Part shown: piece after piece, positions 39,407 through 49,552 of the stretch
How the letters are laid out: each line of letters starts with the position of its first letter
Position numbering within the stretch: position 1 is the stretch's first letter
Source: Luteitalea sp. TBR-22
Lineage (GTDB): Bacteria > Acidobacteriota > Vicinamibacteria > Vicinamibacterales > Vicinamibacteraceae
Assembly (NCBI RefSeq): GCF_016865485.1
Contig: NZ_AP024452.1
Location: 5,478,501-5,542,500, forward strand
Length of the DNA: 64,000 nt
Reading direction: 5' to 3'
Program-made: the position numbers and the translations under genes
Notes under the pieces: model-generated
Told to the model about the DNA's origin: nothing
What the model saw: only the letters and a program-made list of their open reading frames with translations
The model's database searches: none

Positions 39407-40453
39407 ATGCGTGTGAGTTCCCTGTTGTTGGCCGTGCTGGTGGCCGCTGGCTGCGCCGGTCCCTCCGCGTCGCGGGCCCAGAGCCCTGCGGCCGCGGCGC
39501 CGGCCGCCCCCGAGGTGCTGGCTCTCGTCAACGGCGCGCCGATCACCGAGGCCGACCTGCGCAAGGTCGCGGGCCTCGAGCTCGCGCGTCTCGAAGAGCA
39601 GCTCTACCAGATGCGGAAGGACCAGCTCGACGGCCTCATCGCGCTGCGGCTGTTCGAGGCCGAGGCCAGGCGGCGCGGCGTCACGCCGCAGCAGTTCGAG
39701 GAGACCGAGGTCGCCGCCAAGGCGGGCGTCGTCACCGAGCCCGAGATCGACGCGTTCATCGAGGCCAACCGGGCGCGCATCCGTGGCGACGTGGTGCAGT
39801 TGCGGCCGCAGATCCGCCAGTTCCTGCAGGACCAGAAACGCCAGCAGCGTCGCGCCGCGGTCGTCGAGGGCCTGCGGACCGCGGCCACCGTGGACGTGCG
39901 CCTCGCCCCGCCGGCGCCGTTCCGCGCCGAGGTCGACATCGCCGGCGCCCCGGTGCGCGGCGACGTCGCCGCGCCGGTGACGATCATCGAGTACTCCGAC
40001 TTCCACTGCCCGTTCTGCCGGCGCGTGCAGCCGACGCTCACGGCGCTGCTCGAGAAGTACAAGGGCAAGGTGCGCCTCGTGTACAAGCACCTGCCGCTCG
40101 ATCAACTGCACCCCAACGCGCGGCGGGTGTCGGAAGCCTCGTACTGCGCGGCCAGGCAGGAAAAGTTCTGGGCGTTCCACGACGCGGTCTACGCCGACGC
40201 CAGCAGCGACGCGAGCGAGGCCACCCTGGCGCGGTACGCCACCGCGGCCGGCCTCGACGCGGCAGCCTTCAACGCCTGCCTGGCCGGGCCCGAGGCGCGC
40301 GAGGCGGTGGCCCGCGACCTGGCGCAGGGCGAGGCACTGGGCCTGAGCAGCACGCCCGGATTCTTCGTGAACGGGCGTGAGGTGCGGGGCGCGCAGCCGA
40401 TCGAGGCGTTCACCGCGATCATCGACGAGGAACTGAGCGGCGCCCGCCGCTGA
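39407..40453 (+). CDS. SurA-like chaperone segment fused to DsbA-like thioredoxin domain
   Basis: The 348-residue product has an N-terminal signal with AAGC as a probable lipobox. Residues about 35-165 are helical and resemble the N-terminal chaperone part of SurA-type proteins (LALVNGAPITEADL, then a long charged helix). Residues 180-345 are a DsbA-like thioredoxin fold with active site CPFC in YSDFHCPFCRRVQ, STPGFFVNG with cis-Pro, and a helical insert. It should introduce or rearrange disulfides in folding periplasmic proteins. It lies 25 nt after the TraB-type gene and 8 nt before the kinase gene. Confidence 0.85.
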   Translation: MRVSSLLLAVLVAAGCAGPSASRAQSPAAAAPAAPEVLALVNGAPITEADLRKVAGLELARLEEQLYQMRKDQLDGLIALRLFEAEARRRGVTPQQFEETEVAAKAGVVTEPEIDAFIEANRARIRGDVVQLRPQIRQFLQDQKRQQRRAAVVEGLRTAATVDVRLAPPAPFRAEVDIAGAPVRGDVAAPVTIIEYSDFHCPFCRRVQPTLTALLEKYKGKVRLVYKHLPLDQLHPNARRVSEASYCAARQEKFWAFHDAVYADASSDASEATLARYATAAGLDAAAFNACLAGPEAREAVARDLAQGEALGLSSTPGFFVNGREVRGAQPIEAFTAIIDEELSGARR

Positions 40454-40461
40454 GACGGTCC

Positions 40462-43323
40462 GTGCCCCCAGCCCCCCTTCCCGAGAACGAGCAGGCGCGC
40501 CTCGAGGCGCTGCGCCGGTACGGCGTGCTGGACACGGCGCCAGAGGAGACCTTCGATCGCTTCACGCGGTTGGCCTCCTCGATCCTCGGCACGCCCATCG
40601 CGCTGATCTCGTTGATCGACGAGTCGCGCCAGTGGTTCAAGTCGGAACTGGGCCTCGGCGTTCGTCACACGCCGCGCGACCAGGCCTTCTGTGCCCACAC
40701 CATCCTCGGCGACGACGTGCTGGTAGTGCCCGACGCGACGGCCGACGAGCGGTTCGCGGCCAACCCCCTGGTCACCGGGTCGCCGGACATCCGCTTCTAC
40801 GCGGGGGCGCCGCTGACCACGCCCGACGGCTACCGGCTCGGCACGCTCTGCGTCATCGACCGCAAGGCCCACGTCGACGGCCTGACGCCCTACCAGCAGC
40901 AGCAACTGCGCGATCTCGCGGCCCTCGTCGTCGACCAGTTGGAGTTGCGTCGCAGTACCGCGGAACTCGAGGCGAACAGAAAGCAGCTCGAGCTCGCGTC
41001 GATGGCGACGCGGGCCAGCCTCGACGCGATCCTGATCACCAGGGCCGAGCCGATCGACGGCCCGGACGGCCCCGAGGTGATCTTCTGCAACGAGGCGTTC
41101 ACCAAGATCACCGGGTTCGCGCCCGAGGACATCCTGGGCAAGACGCCGCGTATCCTGCAGGGTCCGGGCAGCGACCGCGGGGCGCTCGATCGCATCAAGG
41201 CCAGCCTGCAGCGCTGGGAACCGGTGCGCGAGGAAGTGCTGAACTACCGGAAGGACGGCACGACGTTCTGGAGCGAGCTGAACATCGTGCCGGTCGCCGA
41301 CCCGACCGGCTGGTACACGCATTGGGTCTCGGTGCAGCGCGACACCAGCGAGCGGCACCGGCAGCTCGAGGAACTGCAGGAGAGCGAGCAGCGCTATCGC
41401 CTGCTGTTCCAGGACAACCCGCAGCCGATGTGGGTCTACGACCAGGAAACGCTGGCCTTCCTCGACGTCAACGCCGCGGCCGAGGTCATGTACGGCTACT
41501 CGCACGACGAGTTCCTGGCCAGGACCATCCTCGACATCCGCCCGAGCGAGGACGTCGAGAAGGTCCGCGCCTCGATCGCTTCGGCGCCGCAGGCGGTCTT
41601 CCGCAGCGGCCCGTGGCGACACCTCCGCAAGGACGGCTCGCTGCTCTTCGTGCGCCTGTCGTCGTACCCGACCATCTACCAGGGCCGCCACGCGCGCCTG
41701 GTGCTGGCCACCGACGTCAGCGCCGAGAAGCAGCTCGAGGAGCAGCTGGTGCAGGCGCAGAAGATGGAAGCCATCGGCCAGTTGGCCGGCGGCGTCGCGC
41801 ACGACTTCAACAACCTGCTGACCGTGATCAACGGCTACGCGCAGCTGCTCATGTCGCGCCTGCACGATGCCGACCCGCTGCGCGTCGACGCGGGGCACAT
41901 CCTGCAGGCCGGCGAGCGCGCCGCGACGCTCACGCAGCAGTTGCTGGCCTTCAGCCGCCGGCAGGTCCTGCAGCCGCGGGCGCTCGACGTCGGCGCGATC
42001 ATCGACAACCTGCGTCCCATGCTCGGCCGCCTCCTCCGCGAGGACATCGAGGTGCGCACGACACTGCCCTCCTCGCTGCCGCCGGTGATGGTCGACCCGG
42101 TCCAGCTCGAGCAGGTGCTCCTCAACCTCGCGATCAACGGCTCGGATGCGATGCCCGAAGGCGGCACGCTGGCCATCGAGGCCGGCGAGGCGTTCGTGGA
42201 CGCCGAGACCGCGGAACGCGACGGCATCCCCGAGGGGCTGTACGTCACCGTGTCGGTGGCCGACAGCGGCGTCGGCATGGATCCGGAGACCCGGGGGCGG
42301 ATCTTCGAGCCGTTCTTCACGACCAAGTCCAAGGGGCGCGGGTCGGGCCTCGGGCTTCCGGTCGCGTACGGGATCGTCAAGCAGAGCGGCGGCAACATCG
42401 TGGTGCACACCAGCGAAGGCCAGGGCTCCACCTTCACGGTGTACCTGCCATTGGCCGACGAACGGCCGGCCGAGGAGCGGGGGGCCCCGCCGGCCAGCGT
42501 CTCCGACCTGTCAGGGCACGAGACCGTGCTCGTCGTCGAGGATCACGAGGCGGTGCGCCGGCTGGCCGCCGACGTGCTGCGCGCGCACGGCTACCACGTG
42601 CTCGTGGCCGAGCACGGCATGGAGGCCATCGCGCTGGTCGAGGCGCGGGGCGGCCACATCGACCTGCTGCTGACCGACGTCATCATGCCGCGGATGAGCG
42701 GGCGCGACGTGGCGACGGCCCTGCAGAAGCTCGTGCCCGGGATCGGCGTGCTGTTCATGAGCGGCTACACGCAGACCGCCATCGTCCAGAACGGCGCGCT
42801 GGAGACAGGGCTGCAGTTCCTCGCCAAGCCCTTCACGCCGGGCGAACTGCTGGCGCGCGTCCGCGAGGTGCTGTCGGCACGCACGCCGTCACCGGCGGCA
42901 GTCGAGCGTCCGGCGCCCGCCCCGCCCGCCGTCGCGCCGGGCCCCCGGCGCATCGTCGTGGCCGACGACGAGCCCGGCCTGCGCCTGCTGCTGGCGGCGA
43001 CGCTGAACGGCGCCGGGTACGAGGTGCTGCAGGCCACCAACGGCCTCGAGGCGGTGCGTCTGTGCGCGGGCGGCCGCGTCGACCTGCTGCTGACCGACCT
43101 GGTGATGCCCGATCAGGAAGGACTCGAGACGATCCGCCGGATGCGGCAGGAACGCCCGGAGATCCCGGTCGTGGCGATGTCGGGGGCGTTCGACGGCGGG
43201 TTCCTCGAGGTGGCGCGCGCCATGGGCGCGGCGGCCGTGATCCAGAAGCCGTTCACGCCCGACCAGGTGATCAAGGTGGTCGGTCGGGTGCTCGACGAGC
43301 GCGGCGCAACGACCCCGCGCTGA
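40462..43323 (+). CDS. GAF-PAS-PAS hybrid histidine kinase with two receivers
   Basis: The 953-residue kinase starts at GTG. Order: GAF about 30-165, PAS 175-290, PAS 300-425, phosphoacceptor domain with His447 in GGVAHDFNN, ATPase domain with NGSDAMPEGG and DSGVGMD, receiver 1 with Asp739 (LLLTDVIMP), receiver 2 with Asp879 (LLLTDLVMP). The first PAS resembles LOV sequences but its helix reads GKTPRILQG and has no photoactive Cys. There are no membrane helices, so it senses an internal cue. It is the last gene of the flavoprotein operon, which suggests a redox or folding-stress signal (inference). Confidence 0.9.
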   Translation: MPPAPLPENEQARLEALRRYGVLDTAPEETFDRFTRLASSILGTPIALISLIDESRQWFKSELGLGVRHTPRDQAFCAHTILGDDVLVVPDATADERFAANPLVTGSPDIRFYAGAPLTTPDGYRLGTLCVIDRKAHVDGLTPYQQQQLRDLAALVVDQLELRRSTAELEANRKQLELASMATRASLDAILITRAEPIDGPDGPEVIFCNEAFTKITGFAPEDILGKTPRILQGPGSDRGALDRIKASLQRWEPVREEVLNYRKDGTTFWSELNIVPVADPTGWYTHWVSVQRDTSERHRQLEELQESEQRYRLLFQDNPQPMWVYDQETLAFLDVNAAAEVMYGYSHDEFLARTILDIRPSEDVEKVRASIASAPQAVFRSGPWRHLRKDGSLLFVRLSSYPTIYQGRHARLVLATDVSAEKQLEEQLVQAQKMEAIGQLAGGVAHDFNNLLTVINGYAQLLMSRLHDADPLRVDAGHILQAGERAATLTQQLLAFSRRQVLQPRALDVGAIIDNLRPMLGRLLREDIEVRTTLPSSLPPVMVDPVQLEQVLLNLAINGSDAMPEGGTLAIEAGEAFVDAETAERDGIPEGLYVTVSVADSGVGMDPETRGRIFEPFFTTKSKGRGSGLGLPVAYGIVKQSGGNIVVHTSEGQGSTFTVYLPLADERPAEERGAPPASVSDLSGHETVLVVEDHEAVRRLAADVLRAHGYHVLVAEHGMEAIALVEARGGHIDLLLTDVIMPRMSGRDVATALQKLVPGIGVLFMSGYTQTAIVQNGALETGLQFLAKPFTPGELLARVREVLSARTPSPAAVERPAPAPPAVAPGPRRIVVADDEPGLRLLLAATLNGAGYEVLQATNGLEAVRLCAGGRVDLLLTDLVMPDQEGLETIRRMRQERPEIPVVAMSGAFDGGFLEVARAMGAAAVIQKPFTPDQVIKVVGRVLDERGATTPR

Positions 43324-43373
43324 GCCGGCGGGCGGACGACGCCATCGGCTTGCGGCTTACGGCACAGAGCGCA

Positions 43374-43408
43374 GGGCTCAGGGCTCAGGGCTCAGGGCTC
43401 AGGGCTCA
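43374..43408. repeat. Heptamer array (GGGCTCA)5
   Basis: Five exact copies of GGGCTCA follow each other. They are followed by GACGGCGTGCC, a variant of the tail seen after the same word at 7052 and 9503. Confidence 0.95.
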
Positions 43409-43439
43409 GACGGCGTGCCAGTGCCGCGACCGGGCCGCC

Positions 43440-43474
43440 GACTCCCGACTCCCGACTCCCGACTCCCGACTCCC
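43440..43474. repeat. Heptamer array (GACTCCC)5
   Basis: Five exact copies of GACTCCC lie 31 nt after the GGGCTCA array, in the gap between two convergent genes. The same word is found inside lhr. Confidence 0.95.
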
Positions 43475-43486
43475 GACTGCGGACCT

Positions 43487-44638
43487 TCAGTCCCCGAGCA
43501 GTTCGCCGAGCCCGTGCAGGTCCTCGACACGGTCGGCGATCACCTTCATGGCCATCAGCAGCGGCACGCCGAGCACGACGCCCATCGTGCCCCAGAGCCA
43601 GCCCCAGAACAGCAGGCCGACGAACATCGCGACCGGGTTCATGCGCGCCGATCGGCTCATGAGCATCGGCGTGAGCAGGAAGCCCTCGAGCGAGGTGATC
43701 ACCAACTGGATGCCACCCACCAGCAGGGCCGAGCCGACGTTGCCGAAGTGCGCGAACGCCATGGCGCTGGCCCCGCCGGCCACCAGCGTCGGGCCGACGT
43801 AGGGCACGACGTTGGCCACCCCCGCGAGCAGCCCCCACACCGCCGCGTTCGGCATGCCCACCGCGAGGTAGGCCAGCCACGTCGCGGTGCCGACGATGAC
43901 GCTCACGAAGACCAGCGTGCGGAGGTAGACGCCGATCTGGTCCTTGATCTCGTCGAGGATCTGCACGGTGATCTTCTTGCGCGTCAGCGATGGCCCCGTG
44001 AGCTTGACGAACTTCCGCTTGTAGAGGTCGCCGGCCGACAGCAGGAAGAACACCAGGAACAGCACCAGCAGCACCTGCGCGGCGAGCGCCGTGCCCGTGA
44101 AGACGTAGTCCTGCACGCGCGCCGGCGGCTCGACGACGCGCACCGGTTGCGCACCGCTGCGATCGCGCGGCGTCGCCGTCGCGGCGGTGGTGAGCTCCTG
44201 CGCCGCCTCCTGGATGTTGGCCACGGCGCTGTCACGATCGACGGCGCTGCGCACCATCGCCTGCCGGACGCGACGCGCGACCTGCGGCAGCTCGTTGGCC
44301 AGGTCCGCGGCCGGCGCCGACAGCTGGTAGCCGATCCCGCCGATGGTGGCCAGGAGTAGACCGAGCACGATGGTCGCGCCGAGCGCGCGAGGCAGGCGTG
44401 CCCGCCGGAGCGCCTCGACCAGCGGGGAGAGCACCAGGCTGATCACCACCCCGACCAGCAACGGCACGAAGAGGGATTGCGCGGCGTACAGTCCCCACGT
44501 CGCCGCGATGACGGCGAGCACCGACAGCGCCACGCTCCGGCCACTGGCCGGGAACGACACGGTGGGGATGTGCTCTTCCCGCGCCACGTCCGCGCTGCCG
44601 GACGGAGGCTTCTCGACGACGGGTTCATCCAGGGCCAT
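43487..44638 (-). CDS. AI-2E family transporter (PerM-type)
   Basis: The 383-residue protein has about eight membrane helices, with a large extracytoplasmic loop between helices 3 and 4 (about 110-185). The region GVANVVPYVGPTLVAGGASAM and the late FLLTPMLMSRSARMNPVAMFVGLLFWGWLWG are typical of the AI-2E/PerM family. Some members export autoinducer-2, others act as sodium/proton exchangers, so the substrate is open. The start follows the APC permease gene by 74 nt on the same strand. Confidence 0.88.
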   Translation of the reverse strand: MALDEPVVEKPPSGSADVAREEHIPTVSFPASGRSVALSVLAVIAATWGLYAAQSLFVPLLVGVVISLVLSPLVEALRRARLPRALGATIVLGLLLATIGGIGYQLSAPAADLANELPQVARRVRQAMVRSAVDRDSAVANIQEAAQELTTAATATPRDRSGAQPVRVVEPPARVQDYVFTGTALAAQVLLVLFLVFFLLSAGDLYKRKFVKLTGPSLTRKKITVQILDEIKDQIGVYLRTLVFVSVIVGTATWLAYLAVGMPNAAVWGLLAGVANVVPYVGPTLVAGGASAMAFAHFGNVGSALLVGGIQLVITSLEGFLLTPMLMSRSARMNPVAMFVGLLFWGWLWGTMGVVLGVPLLMAMKVIADRVEDLHGLGELLGD

Positions 44639-44712
44639 GGCGCAGGGATGAGCAAGAGCAGGGCCAACCCGAGGTCGAGGATGCGGGGCTCGGGTCCCGA
44701 GGCTCGGGCGGA

Positions 44713-46041
44713 TCAGGAGGCCGGAGTGGACACGCGCCGCGCACGGGCGCGGACGGCGTACCAGGCGGTGGCAGCGGCCAGCAGACCGACTTCCACCAGC
44801 AGCTCGGCCCGCGTCGCCTGCGCCAACAGGGCGACGCAGAACGCTGCGCCGATCGCCAGCACGACCGTCGGCACGTGGAGCGGCCGCGACTCGCTGTCGA
44901 CCTCTTCGCCGGCATCGACGACGCGCACGCCGCGCCACTGCAGCGTGATCGCGGTGACGCAGGCCAGCAGGTAGCCCGATACCACGGCGACGCTGGCAAA
45001 GCCGGCGAGGGCGTCGAACGTACCCGACGAGGCGACGACGAAGAGCGCGATCGCCTGCGCGACGATGGCCGGGTGGGGCGTGCGGAACTGCGGGTGCACC
45101 CGCGCCAGCCACGCCGGCAGCAGGCCACGCTGCGCGACGGCATACAGGATGCGCGGGGTGGACATCACCGCCGCGCTCGCGAAGCCGGCCATCGAGACGA
45201 CCGTCCCGACCAGCAGCAGCCAGCGTCCGCGCGGTCCCATCAGCGCGCCGGCCGCCGCGGCCAGCGTCGCGTCGGGGGTCGTCGGCAGCGCCTCGCCCAG
45301 CCCGACGCGTGCCGCCAGGTGGACGGCCACGTAGAGGGACGTCACGAGCGCCAGCCCGAGGAGGAGGGCGATCGGGATCGTGCGCGTCGGGCGTCGGACC
45401 TCGCCGCAGAGGCCCATCACGCTCTCCGATCCGGAGAACGCGAAGATGAGGACCAGCGTCGCGCGGCCGATGGCGGTCGGTTCCGGCAGCGGCCCGAGAC
45501 GCCACATGCCCGTCCCGCCGACCCACGCCGCGGCGCCGACCAGGGCCAGCAGGGGCAGCAGCTTGGCCACGGTCATCATCTCGACGACGTGGGTGCCGTG
45601 CCGCACGCTCCGCACGTTCACCCACGCCAGCGTCCCGAGGATGGCGGCGAGCACCAGCGCCTGCGCGCCGCGCGAGGCCAGTGCCGGCGCCACCACGGCG
45701 ATGGCCGCCGTCAGCCCGGCGAGCACCGCCGCGCCGGCGAGGGTGTCGCTGAGCCAGTTGAGTGCGCCGCCGAGGAACCCCACCAGCGGGCCGAACGCCG
45801 CATCCGCGTAGGCGGCGACGCCGCCGGCGCGTGGCACGCGGCTGCCCGCCACGGCATAGGCCAGCAGGATGCAGAGCATGGCGAGCGCGCAGGCGAAATA
45901 GGCGTGCACGGCCGACGCACCGAGCATCTGCGCGACCAGCGCCGGCATCGCGAAGATGCCGCCGCCGACCGTCATGTTGAACAGGCTCGCGGTCAGCCCG
46001 CGGACGGTGATCGTGCGCGCCAGGGTGGTCACCGGGCGCAT
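44713..46041 (-). CDS. APC-superfamily amino-acid permease
   Basis: The 442-residue protein has 12 predicted helices. The first reads LTASLFNMTVGGGIFAMPALVA with the GGGIF signature, and helix 6 contains FAFSGSESVMGLCGEVRRPTR, both usual for APC amino-acid/polyamine transporters. The chosen ATG (MRPVTT) lies 7 nt after the AddA-like stop; a Met five codons upstream would overlap it. It may be co-transcribed with addB-addA, but no link in function is evident. Confidence 0.85.
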   Translation of the reverse strand: MRPVTTLARTITVRGLTASLFNMTVGGGIFAMPALVAQMLGASAVHAYFACALAMLCILLAYAVAGSRVPRAGGVAAYADAAFGPLVGFLGGALNWLSDTLAGAAVLAGLTAAIAVVAPALASRGAQALVLAAILGTLAWVNVRSVRHGTHVVEMMTVAKLLPLLALVGAAAWVGGTGMWRLGPLPEPTAIGRATLVLIFAFSGSESVMGLCGEVRRPTRTIPIALLLGLALVTSLYVAVHLAARVGLGEALPTTPDATLAAAAGALMGPRGRWLLLVGTVVSMAGFASAAVMSTPRILYAVAQRGLLPAWLARVHPQFRTPHPAIVAQAIALFVVASSGTFDALAGFASVAVVSGYLLACVTAITLQWRGVRVVDAGEEVDSESRPLHVPTVVLAIGAAFCVALLAQATRAELLVEVGLLAAATAWYAVRARARRVSTPAS

Positions 46042-46048
46042 GCCCCGG

Positions 46049-49000
46049 TCACACACGCAACAGGACGCCGGCCGCCGGTCGCCCCGTGGCCGTGGTCAGC
46101 GCCCGCGCGTACAGCGCCACCTGACGGCGATACGCGTCCAGACTCACCTCGTCGAGTTCGGCGTCGGTCTTGAAGTCCACCACGGTCCATCCGTCGGCAT
46201 CCTCGAACGCGAGATCGAGCTGGCCCTCGATCCACGTGCCATCCTGCAGGCGCAGCGTCACCGGCGCCTCGCGCCGGCACTGCCCGCGCGCCTCCGCCAG
46301 CGCCGCGGCGCGCAGCAACGGGTGCTGCAGGGTACCCCGGATCGCGGCCACCACCGCCGCCTGATCGACGTCGGTCGCGTCGAGGACGCGGGCCTTGAAG
46401 GCGACGTGCGCGGCGACCGCCTGCTCGGTCGCCTCGAGCGCCACCTCCGCGAGCACCTCGTGCACCAGGGCGCCGAAGGCCCGCCCGCCGGCGCGGCGGG
46501 CCGCGCCGTCCACCCGCTCCACCCGGACGTCGTCGGCCGCGACGACCGCCTCGCGCGCCGCGTCGGTGACGCGCTGGACGCGCAGGTGCGGCACCGCCCC
46601 CGACGCGAGGCGCGCCTCGTGGAGCTGCGTCCAGCGGGCGACCTCCTCGAGACCTTCCTGCACACGAGAGGCGGGGGCGCTCTTCTCGATGAGGAGACGC
46701 TGCCGCTCGCCGAACGAGAGCTCCACGCCGAGGCCGAGCACCGCCGGATCCCACCACGTGACGTCGAAGGGCGCGCTCGCGTCGCCAAGGGTGTAGCGGC
46801 CCGGGCGGATCGGCGTCGCGTACGCAGCGGCTTCCTCATCGGGGCGCTCGAGCACGGTGTCGCGGTCGAACGGCGGACACCCCACCGCCGCCTCCGGCGC
46901 CGGCCACGGACGATCCGGGTACAGGGCCGCGTTCATCACGCCGATCCACTTCTCGCCCTGCTTGGCGTTGGGGTACGGCTCGTCGCCGACGCCCGGCACC
47001 ACGAGCAGGTCGCGAGCCCGCGTGGCGGCGACGTAGGCCAGCCGGTGCCCCTCGGCGCGGTCGCGGGCGATCTCCTCGTCGCGCAGTTCCAGGAGTTCGA
47101 GCGGCGTGCACCCGGCCAGGACCTGCGCGCACAGGCCCCGGGCGGCAACGAGGGCCCGCGAGGGCCGGTCCGAGGCGAGCCGGCAGGTCGGGTCGGCGAG
47201 GATGACGACAGGAAACTCGAGGCCCTTGGCCTTGTGCACGGTCATCAGGCGCACGCCGTCGGTGCCTTCCTCGAGGATCGGGCTCTCGGCCGCCTCGGTG
47301 TGCGTCTCGTCGAGGAACCGCTGGACGAACCCGCGGAAGGACGCCCCGTCGGTCGCTTCGTACTGCCGCGCCAGTTCCACGACGTGCAGCACGTTGGCGA
47401 GGGCCTGCTCGCCACCGGGGCGCAACGCGAGTGCGGCGTGCGCGCGCGTCGCGCGCAGCAGGGCCTGCACCGTGTCCTGCACGGGAACGCGGTTGCGATG
47501 GCGGTGCAGGTCGCGCAGCAGGCGCAGCGCATCCTCGATGGCCTCGTCGTCGGCCGGGTCGCGCTCGCCACGCCCGGCAGCCTCGGGGACGCCGATGGGC
47601 CAGAGGCGGCCGCCGTGCGCCTCGCGGTACGCGAGCAGCAGGTGATCGGCGAAGGCGAAGAAGCCACCGCGCAGCGTCGCGTGCACCGAGAGCTCGTCGT
47701 CGGGCCACTCGATGGCACAGAGCGCGACGCGCAGGGCGTCGACCTCCTCGCGCGCATGGAAGCTGCGACCGCCGACCAGCAGGTGCGGCACGTGCCTGGC
47801 CTCGAGCGCGGCCACGTACGGCCGCGTCACGTCCTCGCCCCAGCTCGTGAAGCGCCGGAACAGGATCGCCACGTGCCTGGCCTGGATCGGCACCCGCGTC
47901 TCGCGCCCGCCGGGGGCGCGTTCCGACACGGTCCAGCCGCTCTCGTGCACCAGCCAGTGCACGAAGGCGCCGGTCGCGTCGGGCAGCGACGCCTCGATGG
48001 CCTCGTAGCTGACGAACCTCGACTTGTAGGGCCTCGGGACGGGCAGGGCCACGAGGGCAGGCTGCGTCGCGACGTCGGTGCGCACCGGTTCGAGCGCCAC
48101 GTACGATGCCTGCGCCGACGAGGCATCGCCGTCCATCACCGGCGCGAACACGTGGTTGATGGCGCGCTGCAGCGAGGGCACGCTCCGGAAGCACGTGCGC
48201 AGCTGGCACGACAACGCCCCGACGGCCTCGAGCTGACGCTTGACCTGCCAGTACGTCTCCACGTCGGCGCGACGGAACCGGTAGATCGCCTGCTTGGGAT
48301 CGCCGACGATGAACAGCTTGCCGGGCACCGGCCGCACCCGGGTCCACGAGGACTCGGCCGGGTCGTCGGCGGCGAGCAGCAGCAGGATCTCGGCCTGGAT
48401 CGGGTCGGTGTCCTGGAACTCGTCGACGAACAGCCGCCGATAGCGGGCCTGGAAGTCCTCGCGCACCGCGCGGTCGTCGCGCAGCAGGTCGCGCACCCGC
48501 ACCAGCAGGTCGGTGAAGTCGAGGGCGCCGCGCGCCTGCTTGGCCGCGTCGTAGCGCTCGAGGCACGGTTGCAGTTCCCGCTGCAGGCACGCCGCCAGGT
48601 CGGCCTCGAGTGTCGCCATGGTCTGCTGCAGGAGCGCCTTGAGGTCGGCGTGTCGGGCCCTGACCTCGGCGCGCGGAACACCGACGGCGTACGTGCTGCC
48701 GTACCCGGTGCGACACCTCGTGAACGCCTTGTCGCGCGACAGGGGGCCGAGCAGCGCCTCGAGGCCGTCGAGCACCTCCTCGCCGGCCGCTCCTGCCGGA
48801 ATGGGCCCCGGATGCAGGCGCGCGAAGCGTCGGATGGGCGCCGTGTCGGCGAACAGGTTGTCGGCGCCGCTGCCCCTGGCGCTGAGGGCGGCGAAGGCGT
48901 GGATCGCCTGCAGGGCATCGGTGAGGAGCGCGCGCCTGTCGATCGGGTCGCGACGCCACGGCGCGGCGAAGTCGCGCCACTCCGCGAGCGACTGCACGGC

Positions 49001-49552
49001 TCGGCGCAGCGCCGCACGCGGTCCGGCCTCGCCCTCGTCATCGTCGCGGTAGGCGCGCCGCAGCACCCGGCGGACGCCCTCCGGAGGCGCCTCGAGGATC
49101 TCGCGCAGCCACTCGTCCACCACTCCGTCGAGGATCTGGGCAGCGACCGGTTCGAGCAGCACCTCGAAGCGCGGATCGACGTCGGCCTCGACGGGGCGCT
49201 CGCGCAACAGGTCGGCGCAGAATCCGTGGATGGTGCTGACGTGCGCGTCCTCGAGGTGGGCCAGCGCGTCCTCGAGCCGCTGGCGCGCCTCGCCCTCGCG
49301 GATCGCGCGGGCGTGCTCGATTTCCTCCCGCAGGCGCAGCTTCAGCTCGCCGGCGGCCTTCTCGGTGAACGTCACGGCGACGATCTCGCCGATCCGCGCC
49401 CGCCCCTCGGCAAGCGTGTTGACCATGCGCGCCACCAGCTCGGTGGTCTTGCCGGTCCCGGCCGCCGCCTCCACGACCAGCGTGCTGTCGAGCGCCGTGC
49501 GGATGCAGTCGCGGTCGGCCTGGTCGACCAGCGGTGGACGCGTTCCGTTCAT
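46049..49552 (-). CDS. addA: AddA-like UvrD-family helicase/nuclease
   Basis: The 1167-residue protein has Walker A EAAAGTGKTT near 30, VDEFQDTDPIQAEIL (Walker B) near 390, GDPKQAIYRFR near 430, and VHKAKGLEFPVVILAD near 800. The C-terminal RecB-like nuclease domain has GQLDLAFEDADGWTVVDFKT and then YRRQVALYA. It should unwind and resect double-strand breaks with the AddB-like partner. Its ATG overlaps the stop of the partner gene (ATGA), which fixes the start. Confidence 0.9.
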   Translation of the reverse strand: MNGTRPPLVDQADRDCIRTALDSTLVVEAAAGTGKTTELVARMVNTLAEGRARIGEIVAVTFTEKAAGELKLRLREEIEHARAIREGEARQRLEDALAHLEDAHVSTIHGFCADLLRERPVEADVDPRFEVLLEPVAAQILDGVVDEWLREILEAPPEGVRRVLRRAYRDDDEGEAGPRAALRRAVQSLAEWRDFAAPWRRDPIDRRALLTDALQAIHAFAALSARGSGADNLFADTAPIRRFARLHPGPIPAGAAGEEVLDGLEALLGPLSRDKAFTRCRTGYGSTYAVGVPRAEVRARHADLKALLQQTMATLEADLAACLQRELQPCLERYDAAKQARGALDFTDLLVRVRDLLRDDRAVREDFQARYRRLFVDEFQDTDPIQAEILLLLAADDPAESSWTRVRPVPGKLFIVGDPKQAIYRFRRADVETYWQVKRQLEAVGALSCQLRTCFRSVPSLQRAINHVFAPVMDGDASSAQASYVALEPVRTDVATQPALVALPVPRPYKSRFVSYEAIEASLPDATGAFVHWLVHESGWTVSERAPGGRETRVPIQARHVAILFRRFTSWGEDVTRPYVAALEARHVPHLLVGGRSFHAREEVDALRVALCAIEWPDDELSVHATLRGGFFAFADHLLLAYREAHGGRLWPIGVPEAAGRGERDPADDEAIEDALRLLRDLHRHRNRVPVQDTVQALLRATRAHAALALRPGGEQALANVLHVVELARQYEATDGASFRGFVQRFLDETHTEAAESPILEEGTDGVRLMTVHKAKGLEFPVVILADPTCRLASDRPSRALVAARGLCAQVLAGCTPLELLELRDEEIARDRAEGHRLAYVAATRARDLLVVPGVGDEPYPNAKQGEKWIGVMNAALYPDRPWPAPEAAVGCPPFDRDTVLERPDEEAAAYATPIRPGRYTLGDASAPFDVTWWDPAVLGLGVELSFGERQRLLIEKSAPASRVQEGLEEVARWTQLHEARLASGAVPHLRVQRVTDAAREAVVAADDVRVERVDGAARRAGGRAFGALVHEVLAEVALEATEQAVAAHVAFKARVLDATDVDQAAVVAAIRGTLQHPLLRAAALAEARGQCRREAPVTLRLQDGTWIEGQLDLAFEDADGWTVVDFKTDAELDEVSLDAYRRQVALYARALTTATGRPAAGVLLRV

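Noticed and set aside
41075-41330. The first PAS domain of the large kinase as a LOV blue-light sensor
   Set aside because: The sequence around GKTPRILQG lacks the flavin-binding Cys of the NCRFLQ motif.
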